From CAWBLP01 sp963789495 (lineage in GTDB: Bacteria; Pseudomonadota; Alphaproteobacteria; Acetobacterales; Acetobacteraceae), in NCBI GenBank assembly GCA_963789495.1, contig CAWBLP010000010.1, forward strand, positions 620,001 through 684,000: DNA of 64,000 nucleotides, written 5' to 3'. The notes beneath the pieces are model-generated. The model was not told where the DNA came from, made no database searches, and worked only from the letters and a program-made list of their open reading frames with translations. Of the stretch, positions 54,116 to 61,691 are shown piece after piece (positions within the stretch are counted from its first letter, which is position 1; each line of letters begins with the position of its first letter). Made by a program: the position numbers and the translations under genes.

Positions 54116-55183
54116 TCAGGACGGGAAGGCCGGCATCACCTGTTCGCCGAAGCGGCGCATCGAGATTAGGTTCTGCGCGTGGCTCATGTCACCGAATCCG
54201 GTCTGGCACAGCAGATGCCGCACGCCCACGTCACGCAGCGCCGCGACCTGCTCGCGCACACGCGCCGGCGAGCCGAACAACGAACCGGTCGCCAACACGA
54301 AGGCAAGCGCTTCGGCATCGCCCACTGTGGGGTTACTCCATGGGTTCAGCATGACGGGATCAATGTGGAAATCGGCCGGATTGTACTCGTGGCGAACGTG
54401 CATCATATGCGCCCGCGTGCGCAGCAGCAGCGTCGATAGCTCGTCTTCCGCCTGCGCATCGGAGTCCGCCACATACACGTTCCGCCACAGCGCGGCCTGG
54501 GTCAGCAGTCGCTCTCGCGTGCGTTCATCGTGGCCGCCTTCCGCGAGACCTGCCGCATACAACGCCCAGCGTTCCTTGATGCGTTCGACCGGCAGGCGCG
54601 CGGTAAGGATCGGGATTCCCAACCGCCCGCATTCCATGAACGAACCGGGCGAGATGACGCTGCGCCAGAGCGGCGGGCCGGGTTGCTGTACCGGTTTCGG
54701 CCGCAGTTGCGGCACCCGCAGGTTGAAGTATTTGCCTTCATACACTAGCGGCGTTTCGCGCCAGGCGCGTTCCAGCACCTCGAGCGCTTCTTCCATGCGC
54801 GCCCTGCTGTCGTCGCTGCGCAGGCCGTGTCCGATGAACTCGTATTCGTTGTAGACGGTGCCTTTGCCGATGCCGACATCGATGCGGCCCTTGCTGAGAT
54901 TGTCGAGCAGCGCGAGTTGCACCGCCAGGCGGACCGGATGGTGGAACGGCATCTGCAGCACGGCGAAGCCGATGCGGATACGCGTGGTGCGCATGGTCAG
55001 CGCGGCGGCGAACAGCAGCGCGTCGTTGTAGACGCTCTCGCCGGTGAAATAGTGCTCGGTGAGCCAGACATCGTTGAAGCCCAGCGCTTCGGCGGCGCAG
55101 ACCTGCTCGATCTGCTGATCGATGCGGACCGCGTCTTCGTCCGGCGATGGCGACAGAGCCAGAGTGAGCCAACCAAACTGCAT
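54116..55183 (-). CDS. LLM-class flavin-dependent oxidoreductase (luciferase-like monooxygenase)
   Basis: 355-residue TIM-barrel flavin (FMN or F420) monooxygenase of the bacterial luciferase superfamily: FGWLTLALSPSPDED start, AEALGFNDVWLTEHYF, ALTMRTTRIRIGFAVLQMPF, and LDNLSKGRIDVGIGKGTVY. The start at 55183 is taken because AGGA stands nine bases ahead; an in-frame ATG at 55192 has no room for a site. No reductase partner is adjacent. The substrate is unknown. Confidence 0.88.
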   Translation of the reverse strand: MQFGWLTLALSPSPDEDAVRIDQQIEQVCAAEALGFNDVWLTEHYFTGESVYNDALLFAAALTMRTTRIRIGFAVLQMPFHHPVRLAVQLALLDNLSKGRIDVGIGKGTVYNEYEFIGHGLRSDDSRARMEEALEVLERAWRETPLVYEGKYFNLRVPQLRPKPVQQPGPPLWRSVISPGSFMECGRLGIPILTARLPVERIKERWALYAAGLAEGGHDERTRERLLTQAALWRNVYVADSDAQAEDELSTLLLRTRAHMMHVRHEYNPADFHIDPVMLNPWSNPTVGDAEALAFVLATGSLFGSPARVREQVAALRDVGVRHLLCQTGFGDMSHAQNLISMRRFGEQVMPAFPS

Positions 55184-55283
55184 CGCCGGCATCCTGTTGT
55201 GGCGTCGGTCAGAGTGGCGGCAAGCGGGATCGCGGGCAAGCAGAGTTATGCGCTGCATCGGATCCAGGTGACCGCGGCGCGGC

Positions 55284-55562
55284 TTACGGACTGCGCAGCC
55301 GTCCGGCTTCCTCGATTTCCGCCGCTGCGATCGCCCGTGTCAGGGCGCCGCTCAATTGTCTGGCCGCCTCCAGCGTGAGTTCCACCGCGACCCTGGCGTC
55401 GGGTCCGAGCGCCGCGTTCAGGAAGTCGATGGTGATGGCTTCCTCCAGCAAGGCGTGGTGCGGGTGGTCGTACGACACCACCGAATGGGTGAGATCGAAC
55501 CACCCGTCACGACCTTTGCCGGCGCCGCTGGCGCCGACGATTTCAACGATCGAGGTGCACAT
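55284..55562 (-). CDS. DUF6295-like small protein
   Basis: 92 residues. It opens MCTSIVEIVGASGAGKGRDG and contains WFDLTHSVVSYDHPHHALLE and DFLNAALGPDARVAVELTLE, the pattern of a small family I know as DUF6295 (no assigned function). The DHPHH cluster could bind metal. GAGKGRDG is not a proper P-loop. It lies eight bases upstream of nothing else on this strand but directly downstream of the dienelactone hydrolase gene (8-base gap), so the two are co-transcribed; such pairs recur in other genomes as far as I recall. Confidence 0.7.
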   Translation of the reverse strand: MCTSIVEIVGASGAGKGRDGWFDLTHSVVSYDHPHHALLEEAITIDFLNAALGPDARVAVELTLEAARQLSGALTRAIAAAEIEEAGRLRSP

Positions 55563-55570
55563 GCAGACTG

Positions 55571-56314
55571 CTATGCAAGGTGCTTCTGTAGGAAGACGAA
55601 CACCTTCTTCCAGCCGTCGAGTGCCTGCTCGATGCGGTACATCGGGCGGTCGTAGTAGAAGAAGCCGTGACCGGCGCCGTCGTAGCGGTGGAACTCGTAG
55701 CTCTTGCCGTGCTTTTTCAATTCATCCTCGTGCTGGTTCACCTGTTCGGGGGTGGGTGCGCGATCTTCGTTGCCGAACAGGCCGAGCAGCGGGCAGGAGA
55801 GGTTTTTGGTGAATTCGATCGGGGCGGTGGGCTGTTTCGGGGTGAGTTCTTCCTTGCTCATCACCACTCTGCCACCCCAAAGTTCGACGGCAGCGTCTAT
55901 GCTTTTGCTGTGGCAGGCGAACAGGAAAGTGTGCCGGCCGCCGGAGCAGGTGCCCAGCACCGCGACCTTGCCGTTGAGCCATGGTTGCGCGCGCAACCAT
56001 TGCACGGCGCCTTCGGTGTCGCCGATCACCTGTGCATCGGGCACGCCGCCTTCGGCGCGCACCTTGGCGGCGACATCATCGGGTTTGCCATCGCCGGCGC
56101 GGTGATAGAGGTTGTGGCTGATCGCTGCATAGCCGTGATGCGCGAATTTGCGGGTGGTTTCGAAATACCATTCATCCCAGCCCGGCGCATGATGGACCAG
56201 CACGATGCCGGGGAACGGGCCGGGACCCAACGGCCGCGCGGCATAGGCGGAGATCGGCTCGTCGTTGTGGCCGTTGATGGCGATCGTCTCTGCGATCATG
56301 CCCTGGTAAGCCAT
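55571..56314 (-). CDS. Dienelactone hydrolase family protein
   Basis: 247-residue alpha/beta hydrolase of the dienelactone hydrolase type. The catalytic triad is visible: nucleophile Cys in GTCSGGRHTF, Asp in GNEDRAPTPEQ and His in GAGHGFFYYDRP. VLVHHAPGWDEWY provides the oxyanion loop. Known members open dienelactone in chlorocatechol breakdown; this branch has broader ester or lactone substrates. The ATG at 56314 has AAGGAG six bases upstream. Followed closely by the DUF6295-like gene. Confidence 0.9.
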   Translation of the reverse strand: MAYQGMIAETIAINGHNDEPISAYAARPLGPGPFPGIVLVHHAPGWDEWYFETTRKFAHHGYAAISHNLYHRAGDGKPDDVAAKVRAEGGVPDAQVIGDTEGAVQWLRAQPWLNGKVAVLGTCSGGRHTFLFACHSKSIDAAVELWGGRVVMSKEELTPKQPTAPIEFTKNLSCPLLGLFGNEDRAPTPEQVNQHEDELKKHGKSYEFHRYDGAGHGFFYYDRPMYRIEQALDGWKKVFVFLQKHLA

Positions 56315-56392
56315 TGTCGTCTCCTTCAACAATGTGGAAGCGGATGGATCGCGCGCGTCACACCTTCAGGCGGGTTCGTGTCCGGTGGCTGC

Positions 56393-57146
56393 TCAGTGGA
56401 AGTAGCGCCCGGCATCGATCACGATGGTCTGGCCGGTCATCGTTTCAGTGCGGCACATAGTCACGACCATGTCGGCACAATCGTCCTTGTCAGCCGCCTT
56501 CTTCAGCAGCGCGCCGGCTGCGGACCGTTCCACCTGTTCAGCGCGCAGATTGGCGGTCGCGCGCGTGCCCTCCAGCAATCCCGGAGCGACGCAGTTCACC
56601 AGCGTCTCGGGTGCGAGCGCCACCGCCATGCAGCGCGTCAGGTGGATCAGCCCGGCCTTCGACACCGCATAGGCGATGGAGGACCCGGTCGGCCCCAGCC
56701 CCGCCACGGATGCGATGTTGACGATGCGGCCGCGTCCCTGTGCCTTCATGACCGGCGCCACGGCCTTGGTCAGGCGCATCGGCCCAGTCAGGTTCACCGC
56801 CATGATCTTGTCCCACACGTCCTGCGTCAGGCTGTCGAGGTCGGCTGAACGGAATCGATTTGTTGTAGGCGGCATCGTTGACCAAGATGTCGAGCCGGCC
56901 GAACCGGCTGGTGACGTCGGTGATCAGCTTGTCCACCGCCACGCCGTCGGTGATGTCGCAGGCGAAGGCGGCCGCGTTGATCTGGTATTGCGATGCCAGC
57001 TCGCGGGCGACGCCTTCCGCCTGGTCGCGGCTTTGCGCGTACATGACGGCGATATGCGCGCCCTGCTTGGCCAGTGCGTGGCAGATGCGCTGGCCGAGGC
57101 CGCCATTGCCGCCGGTGACCAGGGCCACCGCGCCCGATAGCTCCAT
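56393..57146 (-). pseudogene. Short-chain dehydrogenase/reductase, single-base frameshift
   Basis: Classical SDR of 251 codons split by one extra base. The upstream frame from ATG 57146 (GGAGAG ahead) gives TGGNGGLGQRICHAL, NDAAYNKSIPFS; it then derails. The downstream frame resumes exactly at DLDSLTQDVWDKIMAVNLTG and continues through NIASVAGLGP, YAVSKAG (catalytic Tyr and Lys) and MTGQTIVIDAGRYFH to 56393. The extra base is in the CC of AGCCGACC (plus-strand 56843-56844). Both halves keep every SDR motif, so the lesion is recent or an error. Confidence 0.82.
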
Positions 57147-57224
57147 GACTTCTCTCCCCTGTGCGGGTGCGCGCGTGACGTGTGGCGCGTCCCGGTTTCG
57201 GGCGGAAGTTTGCGGCCGGGAGCA

Positions 57225-57466
57225 CGGTCTGGGCAAGCTGGTGGGATGCGGCAGGCATCGGGGCGTTGCCGCGAACCCCACCAGGAGGCGTTGCCTCCTT
57301 GGACCTCCAGCAAAGGCTCGCCTTTGCAATCGAAATCGGTTTGGGTTGGGAAGGGGGTAAGCGTCCCATCCCCACCCCGAACGGACCTGGTTCCACGGGC
57401 AGCGCCCGATGATGGGGGTTCGGGGACAACGTCCCCGACACTTGCCGCCTCTCACCCCGGGCTAGC
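57225..57466. repeat. Palindromic intergenic element, repeat family A
   Basis: Shorter relative of the element at 51595: AAGCTGGTGGGATGCGGCAG, GGCATCGGGGCGTTGCC, GAACCCCACCAGGAGG on the left; GGGGGTTCGGGGACAACGTC, CCCGACACTTGCCGCC on the right, inverted. The centre has CAGCAAAGGCTCGCCTTTGC and a CCCCACCCCGAACGG run. It fills the 315-base gap between the SDR and agt genes. Confidence 0.8.
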
Positions 57467-58493
57467 AAGCCCGCAACGGCACCAGATGGGTCAGGAAGAC
57501 CTCCGCACAGGCGCGCCAGGAATAGCGCTCCGCGTGCAGTCGGCAGGCCGCACGGTCGCCCTGCAGTGCCGCCAGGGCCGCCACCCGCAGATCGGTGTTG
57601 ACCGCGCCGATCATGCGATCGGCGTCGGCCAGAACATCCTTCGGGCCGGTCACCGGAAAGGCGGCGACAGGCGTCCCGCAGGCCAGCGCCTCCAGCAGCA
57701 CCAGGCCGAACGTATCGGTCAGTGACGGGAACACGAAGACATCGGCGCCGGCGTAGGCACGGGCCAGGGCCTCGCCGTAGCGCGGGCCGGTGAAGTGCAC
57801 GAAGCGATAACCGCGTTGCAGCCCCGCCAGGGCCGGCCCGCCACCCACGACCACCTTGGAGCCAGGCAGATCCAGGTCGAGAAACGCGGAAATGTTCTTC
57901 TCCACCGCGACCCGGCCGACATAGAGGAAGATCGGCCGCGGCAGGTTCCACATCTCCCGCGGCTCCGGTCTGAACAGCGACAGGTCCACGCCGCGCGACC
58001 ACGGGCGGATGTTGCGGAAGCCGCGCGTGGTCAGCTCCTCGCGCAAGGATGCGGTCGCCACCATGGTGCCCTGGCCGGCGCCGTGAAAGCGGCGCATCCA
58101 GGCATAGATCGGTCGCACCGGTAGGCCGATCCGGGCACGGACATACTCCGCGAACCGTGTGTGGAAGGCGGTGGTGAAGGCCAGCCCCTGCCGCTTCGCC
58201 CAGCTGCGTGCGGCCAGGCCCAGCGGGCCTTCGGTCGCGATATGCAGCGCGTCGGGCTGGAACGCCTCGATCATGCCGACCAGCCGCCGCCGCGGCCGCA
58301 GTGACAGCGCGATGTCGGGATAGGTCGGACAGGGGAAGGTGCGGAACCGGTCCGGCCCGATCACCTCCACCACATGGCCCATGGCGCGCAGTTCCTCGGC
58401 CACCGTGGTCAGCGTGCGGACCACGCCATTGACCTGCGGCTGCCAGGCATCCGTCACGATCAGGATGCGGTGGCTGGGTGCGGGGGGCAGCAT
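57462..58493 (-). CDS. agt: Glycosyltransferase family 4, Agt-like diacylglycerol glycosyltransferase
   Basis: 343-residue GT4 (GT-B fold) enzyme. N-terminal ILIVTDAWQPQVNGVVRTL is the acceptor-side signature of Agt/MgtA-type enzymes. Donor-side marks are FLYVGRVAVEKNI, FVFPSLTDTFGLVLLEALA (the E-x7-E motif) and CGTPVAAFPVTGP. In Agrobacterium and Mesorhizobium the homologue glycosylates diacylglycerol, making glycolipids that replace phospholipids when phosphate is short. The metallophosphoesterase gene lies 37 bases upstream on the same strand, matching the known plcP-agt pairing. The sugar donor is not predictable. Confidence 0.82.
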   Translation of the reverse strand: MLPPAPSHRILIVTDAWQPQVNGVVRTLTTVAEELRAMGHVVEVIGPDRFRTFPCPTYPDIALSLRPRRRLVGMIEAFQPDALHIATEGPLGLAARSWAKRQGLAFTTAFHTRFAEYVRARIGLPVRPIYAWMRRFHGAGQGTMVATASLREELTTRGFRNIRPWSRGVDLSLFRPEPREMWNLPRPIFLYVGRVAVEKNISAFLDLDLPGSKVVVGGGPALAGLQRGYRFVHFTGPRYGEALARAYAGADVFVFPSLTDTFGLVLLEALACGTPVAAFPVTGPKDVLADADRMIGAVNTDLRVAALAALQGDRAACRLHAERYSWRACAEVFLTHLVPLRAC

Positions 58494-58530
58494 CTCGGCG
58501 TGACAGGCGAGATCGCTGAGGGGAAGCGCG

Positions 58531-59349
58531 TCAGGCAGCTTGTGTCAGCCGCGCCTGTCGGGGCGCGAAGAAGGACAGGCGGTTCAGTGCCGCCCAATCG
58601 ATCAGCTCCAGCCTGCCGTCATGATGCTCGACCAGGGCGGTGCAGCTTTCCACCCAGTCGCCGTCGTTGATGTACAGCACGCCTTGCACCTCACGCATCT
58701 CGGCATGGTGGATATGGCCGCACACGACGCCGTCGAAGCCGCGCCGCCTGGCCTCGCTGGCCAGCGCGGTTTCGAACCGGTCGATCGCCTTCACCGCTTC
58801 CTTCACCTGCCGTTTCAGCCAGGCCGACAGCGACCAGTACGGATAGCCCAGGCGCCGGCGCAGCGCGTTGAACCAGCGGTTCACCACCAGCGCGGTGGCA
58901 TAGGCCCAGTCGCCCAGCAGGGCGAGGAACTTGGCGTAGCGCACCACGCTGTCGAACTCGTCGCCATGGATCACCAGCAGCCGCTTGCCGGCGGCGGTGA
59001 CGTGCTCCGCCTCCTTGCGCAACCGGATGCCGGCGACTTCCAGGCCCAGAGGCAGCCAGACGCGGAACATCTCGTCATGGTTGCCGGGGATATAGGTCAC
59101 CTGGGTGCCGCCGCGTGCATGGCGCAGGATCTGCCGCAACACGTCGTCGTGGCTGTCGTCCCAGTACCAGGATTTCCGCAATCGCCAGCCGTCGATGATG
59201 TCGCCGACCAGGAACAGGTTGTGGCAGGAGGTGCGCCGCAGGAAATCCGCCAGAAAGTCGCTGCGGCAGCCGCGGGTACCAAGATGCGTGTCCGAAATGA
59301 ACACGCTGCGGTAGTCGCGGCGTCCAGACGAGGGTGGGATGGCGTTCAT
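58531..59349 (-). CDS. plcP: PlcP-like phospholipase C (COG2908 metallophosphoesterase)
   Basis: 272-residue calcineurin-like phosphoesterase often annotated as UDP-2,3-diacylglucosamine diphosphatase. Metal motifs: SDTHLGTRG (D-x-H), LVGDIIDGW (GD), YIPGNHDEM (GNHD), IHGDEFD and VVCGHIHHAEM (GHxH). The segment FLRRTSCHNLFLVGDIIDG and the C-terminal NDGDWVESCTALVEHHDG resemble Sinorhizobium PlcP, which cleaves phosphatidylcholine to diacylglycerol during phosphate limitation. Genuine lpxH is usually elsewhere. It heads the plcP-agt operon, and Pho-box-like sites lie upstream. The assignment over LpxH rests on neighbours. Confidence 0.8.
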   Translation of the reverse strand: MNAIPPSSGRRDYRSVFISDTHLGTRGCRSDFLADFLRRTSCHNLFLVGDIIDGWRLRKSWYWDDSHDDVLRQILRHARGGTQVTYIPGNHDEMFRVWLPLGLEVAGIRLRKEAEHVTAAGKRLLVIHGDEFDSVVRYAKFLALLGDWAYATALVVNRWFNALRRRLGYPYWSLSAWLKRQVKEAVKAIDRFETALASEARRRGFDGVVCGHIHHAEMREVQGVLYINDGDWVESCTALVEHHDGRLELIDWAALNRLSFFAPRQARLTQAA

Positions 59350-59442
59350 GTGCGGCGCAGCAGATACGGTCGAATCGCTGTGGATAAAGTGAAGTTTGCA
59401 TGACCGGTGCGTAACGTAGCGCCGATTCTTAAAGTCTTGCCG

Positions 59443-59476
59443 TAGTCATAATTCTGTCATTCGGCTGCAATAGAAC
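59443..59476 (+). promoter_or_regulatory. Pho box and -10 element upstream of the lipid kinase gene
   Basis: TAGTCAT (59443-59449), AATT spacer, CTGTCAT (59454-59460): 12 of 14 matches to the PhoB consensus CTGTCAT-N4-CTGTCAT, the second half perfect. TAGAAC (59471-59476) follows after ten bases, where PhoB-dependent promoters keep their -10. A weaker box on the other strand, CGGTCAT-GCAA-ACTTCAC (59389-59406, 10 of 14), could serve plcP. Confidence 0.7.
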
Positions 59477-59548
59477 GATGGCATGCGTTACGACTCATGC
59501 TGCCAGAACGATAGCGATTCGGATGCAATCATTTCCTTTCCTGCGCAG

Positions 59549-60418
59549 ATGGTGATCGTTTTCAACCCGGCTGCCGGACGCCGGCGCGCCGCGCTGCTGT
59601 GGCGGGTGCTGGATGTGCTGGCGGCCAACGGGGTACGGCTCGACCTGGTGGAGACGCGCTGTCCCGGTCACGGCGAGCGTCTGGCGCGTGAGGCGGTACG
59701 GGCCGGCGCGCCCATGGTGGTGGCGGCCGGGGGCGACGGAACGATCGCGGAAGTGGCGAACGGGCTGATGGGCAGCGGCGCGCGCCTGGGCGTGATCCCG
59801 CTCGGCACCGCCAACGTGCTGGCGCAGGAGCTGTCACTGCCGTTCTCCCCGCGCGCGGTGGCCGCGGCGCTGGCCTTCGGCCGCACCCGGTTGCTGTGGC
59901 CCGGGTTGGCGCAGGGTCCGTCTGGCACGCGTCTGTTCGTGCAGATGCTGGGGGTCGGGTTCGACGCCCATGTCGTGCACACCCTGTCGATCCCGATGAA
60001 ACGGCTGTTGGGACGGGGCGCCTACGTGCTGCAGTCGCTGCATGAGGCGCTGCACTACGACTACGCGCCGATCCGGCTGCGCCTGGATCAGCGGGACATG
60101 CAGGCGGCCAGCGTCATCGTCAGCAAGGGTCGGCTGTATGGCGGGCGCTATCTGTTGGCTCCTGACGCCGAACCAGGCGAGCCTGGCTTCTCCGTCGCGC
60201 TGTTCGAGCATGGCGGTGCCGGCGCGGCCTTGCTCTATGGTGCCGCGCTGCCCGCCAACCAGCTCAGTCGCATGGCGGGGGTGCGCCACGTGCGCGCGCA
60301 GCGGATCGAGTTCATCGGCAATAGTCGGGTGCCCGCGCAGGCAGATGGCGATGCCGCCGGCCATACCCCGCTTTCGGTGACGGATGCTCCGGGGCCGATT
60401 GCGGTGGTGGTGGGTTGA
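59549..60418 (+). CDS. Diacylglycerol/lipid kinase family protein
   Basis: 289-residue DAGK-catalytic-domain protein: VIVFNPAAGRRRAALLW, the nucleotide motif VVAAGGDGTIAEVANGL (GGDGT), GVIPLGTANVLAQEL and the C-terminal lobe with YGGRYLLAPDAEPG. Soluble DgkB/YegS type, phosphorylating diacylglycerol or a related lipid. The frame is open from an ATG at 59483, but the predicted Pho-controlled transcript would begin about there; the ATG at 59549, where family similarity starts, is therefore preferred. Divergent from plcP-agt: PlcP makes diacylglycerol, Agt glycosylates it, and this kinase could return it to phosphatidate. Confidence 0.82.
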   Translation: MVIVFNPAAGRRRAALLWRVLDVLAANGVRLDLVETRCPGHGERLAREAVRAGAPMVVAAGGDGTIAEVANGLMGSGARLGVIPLGTANVLAQELSLPFSPRAVAAALAFGRTRLLWPGLAQGPSGTRLFVQMLGVGFDAHVVHTLSIPMKRLLGRGAYVLQSLHEALHYDYAPIRLRLDQRDMQAASVIVSKGRLYGGRYLLAPDAEPGEPGFSVALFEHGGAGAALLYGAALPANQLSRMAGVRHVRAQRIEFIGNSRVPAQADGDAAGHTPLSVTDAPGPIAVVVG

Positions 60419-60555
60419 CGGGGCGTCAGGTCGTTTCTGTCACCGTAGGCCGCGGCTGATTTGGAAGCGGCAACAAAATAATACCTGTATGATAATAATC
60501 TGGTAGTGTCGATATGGTTCTGATGCCGTCACCCCGCTTCGGAGGAACGCGCCCC
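60419..60555. promoter_or_regulatory. AT-rich leader of the carbonic anhydrase gene
   Basis: AACAAAATAATACC and TATGATAATAATC (60471-60500) form an AT-rich island in GC-rich DNA. It probably contains the promoter; TATGAT or TAATAA could serve as -10, but no matching -35 is convincing. GATAATAAT faintly resembles a metalloregulator half-site. Confidence 0.35.
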
Positions 60556-61366
60556 ATGTCGTCACGTCTCGCCCGCCGCTCGCTGTTCGGATTGGCCGCT
60601 GCTGCCGCCGTCTGTCCGCTGTGCTCCGCCGCGAACGCCGCGGATCCCGCCCACGGGGCCGCGCCCGCACATCCCGCGGATGCGCCGCCGCATTGGGGAT
60701 ATCAGGGGGCGGATGGGCCGGCCAACTGGGGCGAACTCTCCGCAGATTTCCGCACCTGCACGCTCGGTACACAGCAGACCCCGATCGACCTGACCAGCGC
60801 GATCAAGGCGCAGCCCGGTCCGCTGCTCGTCGAGTATCCCAAGATGCCGCTGCGGATCATCAATAACGGCCACACCATCCAGGTGAACACGCCGCCGGGC
60901 GGCCGGCTGCAGATCGCCGGCACCACCTACGAGCTGCGGCAGTTCCACTTCCATCATCCCAGCGAACACCTGCTGGCCGGCAAGAACTTCGACCTGGAGT
61001 GCCATTTCGTCCACGAATTCGGCCAGCGGGGCGGTGGCTGTGATCGGGGTGTTCGTGAAGCCGGGCAAGGCCAGTGCTGCCCTGGCGCCGATCTGGCAGG
61101 CCATGCCGACGGAGGAGGGGCCGGAGAAAGCGATCGCCGACATCACCATCGACCCGGCCGGACTGCTGCCCAAGCACCAGCATTATTTCCGCTACATGGG
61201 ATCACTGACGACGCCGCCCTGCTCGGAAGGCCTGATCTGGACGGTGTTCCGGTCGCCGATCGAGGCCTCGCCCGAACAGATCCGCCACTTTGCCGCGGTG
61301 TTTCCGATGAATGCGCGCCCGGTGCAGCAACTGAACCGGCGGTTCGTGCTGCAGGCCGGCACCTAG
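60556..61366 (+). pseudogene. Alpha-class carbonic anhydrase (exported), single-base frameshift
   Basis: Periplasmic zinc enzyme for CO2/bicarbonate interconversion. It starts at ATG 60556 (GGAGGAA eight bases ahead) with a twin-arginine-like signal (ARRSLFGLAAAAA, SAANA). Zinc ligands are in QFHFHHPSEH and ECHFVHEF; QQTPIDLTS, WGYQGADGPANWGEL and LTTPPCSEGLIWTVF are alpha-CA marks. The frame breaks at CAGCGGGGCGG (61027-61031): the next frame continues AVAVIGVFVKPGKAS through to the stop at 61364-61366. One extra G in the G4 run explains it. All catalytic residues survive across the break. Confidence 0.85.
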
Positions 61367-61379
61367 CATCCGCACTTTC

Positions 61380-61690
61380 GGAGGGAGGCAAGCAAGTGTC
61401 GGGGGCGTTGGCCCAGGGATCCCCATCAAGGGGACTGTGCCCGTTGAATCCCCGCCCAGGGCCCGGCCCTGTCACGTCAATAGGTGTGGTGAGCGGCGGG
61501 TGTAGAAGAAGTTCCCAGAAATACAGCCCTAAATAGAATTTACTGCCAAAGCGGTGCGGGCCAAGACGCTGGGCGACTTGGAACCGAATCCGATTGCGAG
61601 GCTTTGCTGGAGGTTTATGAGGCAACGCCTCTTGGCGGGGTTCGGGGCAACGCCCCGGCACTTTCTGCCCCCCACCACAAGCGCGGCCGC
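61380..61690. repeat. Palindromic intergenic element, repeat family A (diverged)
   Basis: Left end GCAAGTGTCGGGGGCGTTGG and CCCCATCAAGGGG; right end GCAACGCCTCTTGGCGGGG, TTCGGGGCAACGCCCCGGCA and CCACCACAAGCGCGGCC. The centre has an AT-richer stretch (AAATACAGCCCTAAATAG) not found in the other copies. It fills the 325-base gap between the carbonic anhydrase and MetY-fusion genes. Confidence 0.7.
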
Positions 61691-61691
61691 G

